Of a DNA stretch of 64,000 nucleotides, positions 34,607 to 43,739 are shown one piece after another. The DNA is from Roseomonas sp. (GTDB taxonomy: Bacteria > Pseudomonadota > Alphaproteobacteria > Acetobacterales > Acetobacteraceae): assembly GCA_020249145.1 (NCBI GenBank), contig JADCGF010000003.1, forward strand, positions 186,001-250,000, written 5' to 3'. The notes under the pieces are model-generated. The model ran no database searches. It saw nothing but the letters and a program-made list of their open reading frames with translations, and was not told the origin of the DNA. Position 1 is the stretch's first letter; each line of letters begins with the position of its first letter. The translations under genes were made by a program, and so were the position numbers.

Positions 34607-35533
34607 ATGATTGCACAGACCGACATCAGCGCTGCCATGGCGCGCATTGCCCCCCATATCCGCCGCACGCCTGTGCTGCGCCTGGCACCTCGGGAATTGG
34701 GTACGGAACACCCGGTCACGCTCAAGCTGGAATTCCTGCAAGTGACGGGGTCCTTCAAGCCGCGCGGCGCCTTTAATCGGTTGCTGTCCGGCGCGGTGCC
34801 GGCAGCGGGGGTGATTGCGGCATCCGGCGGCAATCACGGCGCGGCGGTGGCCTATGCGGCGCAAAGCCTTGGCGTGCCGGCAGAAATCTTTGTCCCCGCG
34901 CCCACCCCCGCCGTGAAGCGCACGCGCATTGAAAGCTTCGGCGCGCGTTTGGTCGTGGGCGGGGCGAGTTATGAGGAAGCACGGATCGCCTCAGAAGCGC
35001 GCGCGGCGGAGACCGGCGCCATGCTGGTTCATGCCTATGACCAGGCCGAGGTTCTGGCCGGCCAAGGCACGATCGGGCTGGAATTGGAACAGGATGCGCC
35101 GGAAGTGACCCATGTGCTGGTGGCTGCGGGCGGCGGCGGCCTGTTTGGTGGCATTGGCACCTGGTATGCGGGCCGTGCCGGGCTGGTGGTGGTGGAACCG
35201 GAAGCCTGCGCCACGCTGGCCATGGCGCAAAAAGCCGGCGCACCTGTGGATGTGCCGGTGGGCGGCATTGCCGCCGATAGCCTGGGCGCACGCCGTGCCG
35301 GACGCTTGGCTTTTGGGGTCTTAGGCGCCGCGCGCGCCGAATGCGTGACCTTGCCGGATGAGGCGATTACCGACGCGCGGCGCTGGTTGTGGGAGAAGCT
35401 GCGCATCGTTGCCGAACCGGGCGGTGCCGCGGCGCTGGCCGCGCTGCTTTCGGGCGCCTGGCGCGCACCGGCGGGTGCGCATATCGGCGTGGTGCTGTGT
35501 GGCGCGAATTGTGATCCGGGGGGAGTGGTTTAG
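34607..35533 (+). CDS. Threonine/serine dehydratase-like PLP enzyme
   Basis: A 308-residue fold-type II PLP enzyme related to catabolic threonine dehydratase and serine racemase. KLEFLQVTGSFKPRGAFNRL carries the PLP Lys, VIAASGGNHGAAVAYAAQSL the substrate loop, and VLVAAGGGGLFGGIGTWYAG the phosphate-binding Gly loop. No C-terminal ACT domain, so not feedback-regulated IlvA. I chose ATG 34607; the frame is open to 34487 but that part overlaps hprK and is unlike the family. Its stop overlaps the convergent monooxygenase gene's stop by a few bases. Confidence 0.88.
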   Translation: MIAQTDISAAMARIAPHIRRTPVLRLAPRELGTEHPVTLKLEFLQVTGSFKPRGAFNRLLSGAVPAAGVIAASGGNHGAAVAYAAQSLGVPAEIFVPAPTPAVKRTRIESFGARLVVGGASYEEARIASEARAAETGAMLVHAYDQAEVLAGQGTIGLELEQDAPEVTHVLVAAGGGGLFGGIGTWYAGRAGLVVVEPEACATLAMAQKAGAPVDVPVGGIAADSLGARRAGRLAFGVLGAARAECVTLPDEAITDARRWLWEKLRIVAEPGGAAALAALLSGAWRAPAGAHIGVVLCGANCDPGGVV

Positions 35534-37314
35534 CCGGTCGCGCCATGCGGGATCATGCCTTCTTCCCGCGCCTTGATTTGAAGCGCTAGATACCTTGAGT
35601 AGATGCGGCATTGCGCCAGGCTGCCGGCCATGAACCACAGCCCTTCCTGCGCGGTGGGCTTCCACATATTGGCCAATTCGCCATCCTCACCCATGCCCCA
35701 AATCGGCCCAACCTTATCGGCGATGGCGTCACCCATCAGCCGGCGCACTAATTCCTGCTGCGTGTAATAGCCGGTGGCGAGCACCAGAAGATCAGCGGGG
35801 ATGATCTGCCCATCCTTCATCTTCGCACCCTCGGCGACAAATTCAGCGATATCGTCAAATTGCAGCAGGCCGATCTCGCCCTTGATGATCAGGCCGGAAC
35901 AACCCGCATCCAGGTAATAGCCGCCGCCGCGCCGGCGATACTTCATCTGATGGCCGGTGCCGTCTTCGCCGAGGTCATATTTGAAGCCGCGCGCCTTCAG
36001 CCCCGTGATCAAATCCTTGTCCAATTCCGCCATGCGCTGCACGACCATCTGATAGCCACGGATGATCAGCGGCGGCGTGCCGGAAGTCGCGATCAGATCA
36101 CAATCTTCCAAAGAAGGTCCTTCATCATACAGCGCGTAATTCATCTTCGCACTTGGGTCTATGCTGACCACGGTGGTGGAACCGCGCTGGATGATGCTGG
36201 TGGCGACATCATGGCTGTGCAGATCCTGCGCCACATCATGCCCGCTATTGCCGGTGCCGAGCACCAGCGCCCTTTTGCCGCGCCAGGCGGCGCCGCTGGA
36301 GAAGCTATGCGAATGGATCACATCACCCTTGAAGGCATCCAGCCCCGGCAGATGCGGCACTTTCGGAATACCGCTGACGCCATTGGCGAAAATCACATGG
36401 CGCGGCGCCATTTCCCGGATGGAACCATCCGCGCGGCGCAGCCGCACGCGCCAATGCCCGGCCTTGGCATCATAGTCAGCGCCCAGGAATTCCATGCTGG
36501 TCCAAACATTGATCTCCAGCGCCCAGGCGTAATGCTCAAACCAATTGGCCAGCATGTCCTTCGGGATGTATTTCGGCCAGGTTGGCGGGAAGGGCATGTA
36601 GGGCAGGTGGTTCACATGCACCTGGTTATGCAAAGCGAGGGAGTGATAGCGCTTGCGCCAATTATCGCCGATGCGGTCATGCTTTTCGACCACCAGCGTA
36701 TCCAGCCCAAGCTGGCCAAGCCGCGCGGCGATGCCAAGCCCTGCCTGCCCCGCGCCAATCACCAGCACCACCGGGTCTCGATCCGCGAAGCCTTGTGCCT
36801 TGTCGCGCTGATCCTGCCAATTATCACCGCCGAAATTGCGCGAATAGGCTTCTCCGCTAGGCCGGCGCTTGCCGGTTCTTTCCTCAAAACCCTTGAGTTC
36901 TTCAAGCGTGGTCAGCAGCACCCAGGCTTGCGCGGGATTATCCAGCGGCAGGCGCAGCACGCCATCGCCTCGGCCAAGGCGGGTTTCAAACTGGAAGATC
37001 GCTTCAATCACCTCAAGGCCAAGCCGCTTCACGCGGCGCGGCACTGTGCGTGTTTCCGCCAACGCGAAGCCATGCGCGCCTATCGCGGGCTGCGCCTTTG
37101 TCAGCGCCGCCGCGATATCATCCGCGCCCAGATGCGGCGTGATGTTCCAGGTGAAGGCGAGCAAATCGCGCCAATGGCTTTCGGGGGCAAATAGCGCGGC
37201 GAGCTTCCCCTGATCACCCGCACCAAGCGCCGCTTCAAAGCGTTCCAGCCAGCCCGTTACCAGCGCCGCATCATCGCGGGCTGAATTCAGGGCGCTATGG
37301 GTCATATGGTTCAT
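35530..37314 (-). CDS. Flavin-containing monooxygenase with N-terminal NTF2-like domain
   Basis: A 594-residue fusion. Residues about 15-140 look like an NTF2/SnoaL-type domain (WLERFEAALGAGDQGKLAAL, FAPESHWRDLLAFTWNI). From about 180 a class B flavin monooxygenase follows: FAD motif VLVIGAGQAGLGIAARLG (187-192 the Gly core), VEKHDRIGDNWRKRYHSL, the second dinucleotide motif ALVLGTGNSGHDVAQDLHS, and ADLLVLATGYYTQQELVRRL. It should oxygenate a heteroatom or carbonyl using NADPH and O2. This two-domain form is known among bacterial FMO-like proteins. Followed on the same strand by a thioesterase after 71 bases. Confidence 0.88.
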   Translation of the reverse strand: MNHMTHSALNSARDDAALVTGWLERFEAALGAGDQGKLAALFAPESHWRDLLAFTWNITPHLGADDIAAALTKAQPAIGAHGFALAETRTVPRRVKRLGLEVIEAIFQFETRLGRGDGVLRLPLDNPAQAWVLLTTLEELKGFEERTGKRRPSGEAYSRNFGGDNWQDQRDKAQGFADRDPVVLVIGAGQAGLGIAARLGQLGLDTLVVEKHDRIGDNWRKRYHSLALHNQVHVNHLPYMPFPPTWPKYIPKDMLANWFEHYAWALEINVWTSMEFLGADYDAKAGHWRVRLRRADGSIREMAPRHVIFANGVSGIPKVPHLPGLDAFKGDVIHSHSFSSGAAWRGKRALVLGTGNSGHDVAQDLHSHDVATSIIQRGSTTVVSIDPSAKMNYALYDEGPSLEDCDLIATSGTPPLIIRGYQMVVQRMAELDKDLITGLKARGFKYDLGEDGTGHQMKYRRRGGGYYLDAGCSGLIIKGEIGLLQFDDIAEFVAEGAKMKDGQIIPADLLVLATGYYTQQELVRRLMGDAIADKVGPIWGMGEDGELANMWKPTAQEGLWFMAGSLAQCRIYSRYLALQIKAREEGMIPHGATG

Positions 37315-37385
37315 CGCGTGATCCGCCTTGGCATTTCCTTGGATGGCAGCCTATCCCATTCGGCGCGCTTGAAAAGCCGAGCGCT

Positions 37386-37814
37386 TCACCCGCCATCAAA
37401 ACGCGTCAGCAGCGCCCGCAACCGATCCGGCACGGGGATGGGCCGCTTGCTGGCCTGATCCGTCCAAACCCAGACAATTTCGCCGGTCGCAAGCAACCTG
37501 TCGCCATCGGCATGGAAAATCGCGGGTTGGAAGGCGATGGAAGAATTGCCAATCCGCGTGGTGCGCACGCCAATCGCCAATTCCTCATCATGGCCGATGC
37601 CGACCTTATACTCGACCAAGGCGCGCACAACATGAAAGTCTGCGCCACTTGCCTTGATCTCAGCGCGATTATCCCAGCCGGCAGCGCGGATATAGGCGGA
37701 TACCGCCATATCATACCAGGTCAGGTAATGCGCGTTGAAGACAATGCCCTGAGCATCCACTTCATTGTAGCGGACACTCAGGGGGAAGAAGTAGCGAAAG
37801 CTGCTTCGTTCCAT
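37386..37814 (-). CDS. 4HBT/YbgC-type acyl-CoA thioesterase
   Basis: A 142-residue hotdog thioesterase of the 4-hydroxybenzoyl-CoA class. SVRYNEVDAQGIVFNAHYLT contains the family Asp (RYNEVDAQG) and the conserved Tyr; DFHVVRALVEYKVGIGHDEE and FHADGDRLLATGEIVWVW follow. It starts three bases after the HpcH-like aldolase stop on the minus strand, so the two are one unit. Substrate unknown. Confidence 0.88.
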   Translation of the reverse strand: MERSSFRYFFPLSVRYNEVDAQGIVFNAHYLTWYDMAVSAYIRAAGWDNRAEIKASGADFHVVRALVEYKVGIGHDEELAIGVRTTRIGNSSIAFQPAIFHADGDRLLATGEIVWVWTDQASKRPIPVPDRLRALLTRFDGG

Positions 37815-37817
37815 GGT

Positions 37818-38579
37818 TCAGGCAGACTTGATGTCTTTCACAATCGCCTTGGCGGCATTGACCATGATGGCGACTTCATTGGCGATGGTCACCAGCTTAT
37901 AGCCCATCTTGATCATGCGCTTGGCATAGGCGGGGGACCCGCAATGCAGGCCGGCGGAGATGCCGCGCTTGCCGCATTCCGCCAGCAGCTTTTCATAAAT
38001 GCCCAGGATGAAAGGGTCTTCGACATCCAGCTTCGGTTCCATCCCGTAGGAGAGGGAAAGATCCGAAGGCCCAACGTAAATGCCATCAATCCCCGGCACA
38101 TCCAGAATGGCGGCGATATTCTCAATCGCTTGTTTGGTTTCGATCATCGGAATAACAAGGATTTCGTCATTCGCGGTCTTTTGATAGGAACCGCCTTCAC
38201 CATAAAGCCCGGCGCGGATCGGGCCATTGGAACGCGTTCCGTGGGGCGGGTATTTGCAATATTGCACAAGCGCACGGGCTTCTTCCGGCGTATTCACCAT
38301 GGGGCAGATCACGCCATAGGCGCCGGCATCCAAAACCTTGCCGATAATGCCTGGTTCATTCCACGGCACGCGCACCATGGGGGTCACGGGATGCGGGTGC
38401 ATGCCCTGGAAGCAGGCCACGCAGGAAAGGTAATCCTGCACGCCATGCTGCATATCCACGGTTATGCTGTCCCAGCCTGATTGGGCGAACATTTCCGCCG
38501 AAAAGGCATTGGGGATGGCAAGCCACCCATTGGCCACGGCCTGGCCGGCCTTCCACATCTGCTTGACCTTATTCGGCAT
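37818..38579 (-). CDS. HpcH/HpaI-family aldolase
   Basis: A 253-residue class II pyruvate-type aldolase of the HpcH/HpaI family, splitting 2-keto-3-deoxy or 4-hydroxy-2-oxo acids. Marks: SGWDSITVDMQHGVQDYLSC, MVRVPWNEPGIIGKVLDAGA, ILVIPMIETKQAIENIAAIL (metal Glu) and GIDGIYVGPSDLSLSYG. The ATG at 38579 has an excellent GGAGG site nine bases upstream; the open frame upstream to 38912 is antisense to the oxidase gene and not real. Divergent from the FAD-linked oxidase, which may act on the 2-hydroxy or keto acid product. Confidence 0.92.
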   Translation of the reverse strand: MPNKVKQMWKAGQAVANGWLAIPNAFSAEMFAQSGWDSITVDMQHGVQDYLSCVACFQGMHPHPVTPMVRVPWNEPGIIGKVLDAGAYGVICPMVNTPEEARALVQYCKYPPHGTRSNGPIRAGLYGEGGSYQKTANDEILVIPMIETKQAIENIAAILDVPGIDGIYVGPSDLSLSYGMEPKLDVEDPFILGIYEKLLAECGKRGISAGLHCGSPAYAKRMIKMGYKLVTIANEVAIMVNAAKAIVKDIKSA

Positions 38580-38730
38580 TGCCCTGTTTCCTCCTTCGGG
38601 ACGCTGAGGGGGAAACGCTAGGCCAGAAAGCCGGGGGCGGGAAGACGCCCCCGCTGGACGCGCCGCCCCGCAAGCGGCAAAAAGGGCGCGACCCGCCGCG
38701 CCCCCCAAGCCGCCGGCATGAGGAAACACC

Positions 38731-40122
38731 ATGAATGCCAGCGCCCCCGCCATAGAACAGGTCATCGCCAGCATCCGCGGCTTCCTGGGTGAAAGGCTCA
38801 GCACCGCCCAAGCGATGCGCGAACAGCATAGCCGGGGTGAGGACACCACGCCGCCGACGCTACCTGATGCCGTTGCCTTCGTGCAGACCACGGATGAAGT
38901 CAGCCGCATCATGGCGCTGTGCCATCAGCATGGCGTGCCTGTGGTGCCCTTTGGCGCCGGCACATCGCTTGAAGGGCATGTCAATCCGGTGCGCGGCGGC
39001 ATATCGCTCGATCTCTCGCAAATGACGGCGGTGTTGGAATTAAACGCTGAGGATATGGACTGCCTGATCGAACCTGGCGTCACGCGCCAGGCCTTGAATG
39101 ATTTTCTGCGCGCCGAGGGGTTGTTCTTCCCGGTTGATCCCGGCAGCCATTGCACTATTGGCGGCATGTGCGCCACGCGCGCTTCCGGCACCAATGCGGT
39201 GCGCTATGGCACCATTCGCGAGAATGTTTTGGGGCTTGAAGTCGTGCTGGCAGATGGGCGCGTTATTCAAACCGGCGGGCGCACGCGCAAGGCCGCCAAT
39301 GGCTACGACCTGACGCGGCTATTCATCGGTTCTGAAGGCACGCTTGGCGTCATCACGAAAATTCGGCTCCGCCTGCATGGCATCCCTGAGGGCATCAGTG
39401 CCGCCGTCTGCCAATTCCCAACGCTCGCCGCCGCGGTGGAAACGGTCAGTACCGTCATGCAAAGCGGCATTCCGGTAGCGCGGATTGAATTGCTGGATGA
39501 GGATCAGATGGAAGCCTGCATCCGCTATTCCAAGCTGGAAGGCTTCGCGGCCACCACAACGCTGTTTCTGGAATTCCATGGCTCACCCGCCAGTGTGGTG
39601 GAACAGGCGGAAGCGGTCGAAGCCGTCGCCCGGGATTTCGGCGCCAGCAGCTTTGAAGCTGCGACGGATGCCGAGGCGCGCAATCGGCTATGGAAGGCGC
39701 GGCATGATGCCTATTGGGCGGCCATTGCGCTAAAGCCTGGCCATCGCGGCATCACCACGGATGTTTGCGTGCCCATCTCTCGGCTGGCGGAAGCGGTGGT
39801 TAAGGCGAAGGAAACCGCCAAGGCTTCCGGGCAGACAAGCTGCATTGTCGGCCATGTGGGTGACGGCAATTTCCATTGCCTGATCCTGTTTCCGGATAAT
39901 GACCAGGACGCTTTGGAAAAAGCCTGGGCGCTTGATCGTGAAATTGTCGCACAAGGCTTGGCGTTTGGCGGCACCTGTTCGGGCGAACATGGCATTGGCC
40001 TTGGCAAGCGCGAGTTTCTGGAACAGGAACATGGCGCGGAAGCGCTTGCGGTCATGCGGAGCCTGAAAGCAACGCTGGACCCCAAGGGCATCCTCAATCC
40101 CGGCAAGATGTTCCGGAATTGA
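38731..40122 (+). CDS. FAD-linked oxidase, D-lactate dehydrogenase (LDHD/GlcD) type
   Basis: A 463-residue flavoprotein of the vanillyl-alcohol-oxidase fold oxidising D-2-hydroxy acids such as D-lactate. FAD-binding blocks are VPFGAGTSLEGHVNPVRGGI, PVDPGSHCTIGGMCATRASG and RLFIGSEGTLGVITKIRLRL; the C-terminal part shows HVGDGNFHCLILF and FGGTCSGEHGIGLGKREFLE, typical of this class. No GlcE/GlcF partner, so a one-subunit enzyme. A 16-base gap to the MFS gene suggests co-transcription. Confidence 0.92.
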   Translation: MNASAPAIEQVIASIRGFLGERLSTAQAMREQHSRGEDTTPPTLPDAVAFVQTTDEVSRIMALCHQHGVPVVPFGAGTSLEGHVNPVRGGISLDLSQMTAVLELNAEDMDCLIEPGVTRQALNDFLRAEGLFFPVDPGSHCTIGGMCATRASGTNAVRYGTIRENVLGLEVVLADGRVIQTGGRTRKAANGYDLTRLFIGSEGTLGVITKIRLRLHGIPEGISAAVCQFPTLAAAVETVSTVMQSGIPVARIELLDEDQMEACIRYSKLEGFAATTTLFLEFHGSPASVVEQAEAVEAVARDFGASSFEAATDAEARNRLWKARHDAYWAAIALKPGHRGITTDVCVPISRLAEAVVKAKETAKASGQTSCIVGHVGDGNFHCLILFPDNDQDALEKAWALDREIVAQGLAFGGTCSGEHGIGLGKREFLEQEHGAEALAVMRSLKATLDPKGILNPGKMFRN

Positions 40123-40138
40123 AGATCGCGCGCGTTCC

Positions 40139-41323
40139 ATGAATCTGATTGCCCTTTCCATCATTGCCTTGACGATGGGGCATGTGTTTTCCAATGCGGT
40201 GCGCACCCTGCCGGCAATTGCCGCGGATGTGTTGCAACGGGACCTTGGCATCACCGCGGATGGTCTGGCCGCGCTGACTGGTGCCTTTCCGGCGACATTC
40301 GCGCTTGCCATGCTGCCGGTGGGCGTTGCGCTGGATCGCTGGGGCGTGAAGCCCACCGCGCTTTGCCTGTTGACGATTGCCGCGGGTGGCGCGGTGCTGG
40401 CTGCCAATGCGGAGGGCGCTGCTTCCATGCTGATTGCGCAAATGGTCTTGGGCATTGGCTGTTCGGGCATGTTGATGTGCCCCATCACCTATGCCGCCAA
40501 GAATATGCCGGCGCAGCGCTTCGGGCTTTGGGGCGGGATTGTGCAGGCCGTGGGCAATACCGGCATGGTGATTTCGGCAAGCCCATTGGCCTTTCTGGTG
40601 GAATATTCCGGGTGGCGCGCGGGCTTCCTGGCCTGCGCCGCGCTTGCGGTTTTCGCCGCGCTATCGGTGGCGTTTGTGGTGCGCGAAACCGCGCCCGATG
40701 CCACAACACGGCGTAGCCTTGGTGATGATGCGCGCGATGTCATCAGGCTTGGCTTTTCACGCGCATTGCGTGCGCCGATTGTCATGGCCTGGACATCCTT
40801 CGCGGTTGTGCTCGGCGTGCGCGGGCTTTGGGGCGGGCCTTGGCTGATGGAAGAACGCGGCCTGTCACGCGTGGAAGCGGGGCATGTGCTGTTGCTGTGT
40901 ACCGTGGCGCTGATCATCGGGCCATTATTGGCGGGCATGCTGGAACGGCGATATCAGCAACATCGCGGTGCCATTCTGGTGGGCGGGCATATCGGCGCGG
41001 TGGCGGCCATTGCCCTGATGGTGCTTGGCGGCGCGCTTTCCTGGCCAGTGGTCGCGGATGCGGTGCTGCTGGCGCTGTTTGGCCTGCTGATTTCAACCCA
41101 GGTGATCTGCTTCGCCTTGGTGCGCGCAGCCACCCCGCCGGAACGCGTGGGCCGTGCCTTATCAGCCATGAATGTCGCCTTCTTCGGTGGCGCCGCGATC
41201 ATGCAGGCGGCATCCGGCGTTGCGGCCAGCATTGGCGGCATTGGGGCGGCGCTGATGACCTTTGTTGTTGCGGTGCTGATCTGCTGCGTAATCTTCATCA
41301 TGCTGCGTGCGCGGGAGACTTGA
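40139..41323 (+). CDS. MFS transporter
   Basis: A 394-residue twelve-helix major facilitator protein. Helix-rich throughout, with the A-like loop GVALDRWGVKPTALCL between helices 2 and 3 and MSAMNVAFFGGAAIMQAASG-like late helices (seen as ALSAMNVAFFGGAAIMQA). It lies directly behind the 2-hydroxy-acid oxidase, so a carboxylate is a reasonable but unproven substrate. It resembles the MFS protein at 48473-49699 in layout and length. Confidence 0.88.
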   Translation: MNLIALSIIALTMGHVFSNAVRTLPAIAADVLQRDLGITADGLAALTGAFPATFALAMLPVGVALDRWGVKPTALCLLTIAAGGAVLAANAEGAASMLIAQMVLGIGCSGMLMCPITYAAKNMPAQRFGLWGGIVQAVGNTGMVISASPLAFLVEYSGWRAGFLACAALAVFAALSVAFVVRETAPDATTRRSLGDDARDVIRLGFSRALRAPIVMAWTSFAVVLGVRGLWGGPWLMEERGLSRVEAGHVLLLCTVALIIGPLLAGMLERRYQQHRGAILVGGHIGAVAAIALMVLGGALSWPVVADAVLLALFGLLISTQVICFALVRAATPPERVGRALSAMNVAFFGGAAIMQAASGVAASIGGIGAALMTFVVAVLICCVIFIMLRARET

Positions 41324-41404
41324 TGCGCCGGGATTTCCGTCGCAGATGAACCGTTGAACAAGGCAGGGGCAAATCCGCCCGCCAGGATGAATGGGTGCAG
41401 GGTC

Positions 41405-43732
41405 ATGGATGGCATGAATGACACAGTGGGCCGCTTCGGCAGTGGCCAGGCGGTGCGGCGGCTGGAAGATGGGCCGCTTTTGGCTGGTGCTGGCCGCTTC
41501 ACGAATGATGAAGCCCTGCCGGGCCAGGCGCATTTGGTGTTTTTACGCTCCCCCCACGCCCATGCACGGATCCTGGCTGTTGATACCAGCGCCGCGCGTG
41601 CCATGCCGGGAGTGGTCGCGATCCTGACCGGGGAAGATGTCGCTGCTGCCGGGCTGAAGCCCCTTGGCGTCGCTTTGCCCTTCAAGCGCCCGGATGGGTC
41701 TGATCTGGCCGCGCCGCCACGCCCGATTTTGGCACAAGGGCTGGTGCGTTTTGTGGGCGAACCCGTCGCCGCCATCATCGCCGAAAGCGCCGCCGCAGCG
41801 CGTGACGCAGCCGAAGCCGTGATGGTGGATTACGAAGAACTGCCCGCCGTGACTGGGCTGCGGGATGCCATCGCCCCCGGCGCGCCGCAGCTTTGGCCCG
41901 CCGCCGGCAATAACATCGTCGCGGAGACCCGCTATGGCGATCAGGCGGCGGTGGAAGCTGCCTTCGCGAAGGCGACGCATGTCGTCGCCCTCGATCTGGT
42001 GAACCAGCGCCTCGCCCCGGTTTCCATGGAACCGCGCGTGGTGCTTGCCGAATATGATGGCGCGCGTGATCGCTTCACCATCCGCATGAGCACGCAAATG
42101 CCCTCCGGCTTTCGTGATCAGCTGTGCAAGGAAGTGCTGGATATCCCGACCGATCGCGTGCGCGTGCTGGTGGGCGATGTGGGCGGCGGCTTTGGCATGA
42201 AAACCGGGATTTACGCCGAAGATGCGGTGGTGGCCTTCGCCGCGCGGCGCCTGGGTCGCCCGGTGAGCTGGGCCGCGGAACGGATGGAAGATTTCCTTGC
42301 CGCGCTGCATGGCCGCGATACGGATAGCAAGGCGGAATTGGCGCTGGATGCCGATGGCAAGGTGCTGGGCTTACGCGTGCGGACGCTTGCCAATATGGGC
42401 GGCTATACGCGCAATTCCGGTGTCGCCATTCAATTGCTGATCGGGCCTTGGGTTTCGACAAGCATCTACGACATCACGACTATTGATTTCCAATTCACCG
42501 CTGTGCTGACGAATACCGCACCGACTGGCCCCTATCGTGGCGCTGGGCGGCCAGAAGCCATCTACATCATCGAACGCCTGATGGATGCGGCAGCGCGCAA
42601 GCTTGGGCTTGATCCTGCGGAACTCCGCCGCCGCAATATGATCCGGCCAGAGCAAATGCCCTACAAGAACGCCATGGGCCAAAGTTATGATAGCGGCAGC
42701 TTCGAGAAAATCATGGATCAGGCCTTGGTCGCTGCGGATTGGCAGGGTTTCGCCGCCCGCGCCGCGCAATCGGCCAAAGCCGGCAAGCTCCGTGGGCGCG
42801 GCATTGCCACCTTTCTGGAATGGACTGGCGGAAATGTGTTTGAAGAACGCGTGACGGTGGCCGTGAAGGCCAATCGTGAAATTGAGATCTACGCCACCAC
42901 GCAGGCCATGGGTCAGGGCATCGCCACCAGCTATGCGCAGCTTGCCGTGGATGTTTTTGGTGTTTCGCTGGACAATATCAAAATCGTGATGGGTGATTCG
43001 GATCGCGGCAGCGGCTTTGGCAGCGCAGGGTCGCGTTCGCTGTTCACTGCCGGATCAGCAGTGAAGGTCGCCGCCGATAAAACCGTGGACAAGGCGCGTG
43101 ATCTAGCCGCTGATGCTTTGGAAGTGGCGCCCGTTGATCTGGAATATCTGGCCGGCGCCTTCCAGGTGGCGGGCACTGATCGCCGCATCGGGCTTTTCGA
43201 CTTGGCGGCGAAGCAGCCGGAAGGCCGTATTTTCATTGATTCGACAAGCGCTGTTTCCGGCCCCACCTGGCCCAATGGCTGCCATATCGCTGAAGTGGAA
43301 ATTGATCCCGATACGGGTGAAATCGCCATTCCGCTTTATGTTTCCAGCAATGATGCCGGGCGCGTGGTGAACCCCTTGATCGTCGAAGGTCAGGTGGTGG
43401 GCGGTGCGCTGCAAGGCATCGGCCAGGCATTGTGTGAGGCGGTGATCTACGATCCCTCCACCGGCCAACCCCTGACCGCAAGCTTCATGGATTACACCCT
43501 GCCGCGCGCGGATATGCTGCCAACAGCAACCACGCTTCTTGATCAATCCATTCCCTGCCGAACCAATCCGCTTGGCGTGAAGGGCGTGGGTGAACTTGGC
43601 ACCATCGGCGCCACGCCAGCGCTGGTGAATGCCGTTTCGGATGCGCTGGCGCGGCATGGGCGTGGCGCCGTTGCGGATAGCGTGCAAATGCCGCTGACAC
43701 CCCCGCGTATCTGGGCGTTGTTGCAAAGCTGA
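41405..43732 (+). CDS. CoxL/XdhB-type molybdopterin-binding large subunit, orphan
   Basis: A 775-residue large subunit of the xanthine oxidase superfamily. GRFGSGQAVRRLEDGPLLAG at the start, FVGEPVAAIIAESAAAARDA, DVGGGFGMKTGIYAEDAVVA, PTGPYRGAGRPEAIYIIERL and GVKGVGELGTIGATPALVNA (active-site Glu) are visible. The PYRGAGR motif resembles form II CoxL-like proteins (AYRGAGR) rather than true CO dehydrogenase (AYRCSFR). The Fe-S and FAD subunits that normally accompany it are not adjacent. ATG 41405 or 41414 may be the start; neither has an ideal ribosome site. Substrate unknown. Confidence 0.88.
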   Translation: MDGMNDTVGRFGSGQAVRRLEDGPLLAGAGRFTNDEALPGQAHLVFLRSPHAHARILAVDTSAARAMPGVVAILTGEDVAAAGLKPLGVALPFKRPDGSDLAAPPRPILAQGLVRFVGEPVAAIIAESAAAARDAAEAVMVDYEELPAVTGLRDAIAPGAPQLWPAAGNNIVAETRYGDQAAVEAAFAKATHVVALDLVNQRLAPVSMEPRVVLAEYDGARDRFTIRMSTQMPSGFRDQLCKEVLDIPTDRVRVLVGDVGGGFGMKTGIYAEDAVVAFAARRLGRPVSWAAERMEDFLAALHGRDTDSKAELALDADGKVLGLRVRTLANMGGYTRNSGVAIQLLIGPWVSTSIYDITTIDFQFTAVLTNTAPTGPYRGAGRPEAIYIIERLMDAAARKLGLDPAELRRRNMIRPEQMPYKNAMGQSYDSGSFEKIMDQALVAADWQGFAARAAQSAKAGKLRGRGIATFLEWTGGNVFEERVTVAVKANREIEIYATTQAMGQGIATSYAQLAVDVFGVSLDNIKIVMGDSDRGSGFGSAGSRSLFTAGSAVKVAADKTVDKARDLAADALEVAPVDLEYLAGAFQVAGTDRRIGLFDLAAKQPEGRIFIDSTSAVSGPTWPNGCHIAEVEIDPDTGEIAIPLYVSSNDAGRVVNPLIVEGQVVGGALQGIGQALCEAVIYDPSTGQPLTASFMDYTLPRADMLPTATTLLDQSIPCRTNPLGVKGVGELGTIGATPALVNAVSDALARHGRGAVADSVQMPLTPPRIWALLQS

Positions 43733-43739
43733 AGCACGG

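Noticed and set aside
35860..37194. 444-codon plus-strand open frame opposite the flavin monooxygenase
   Set aside because: Antisense shadow; the monooxygenase on the minus strand has complete FAD and NADPH motifs.
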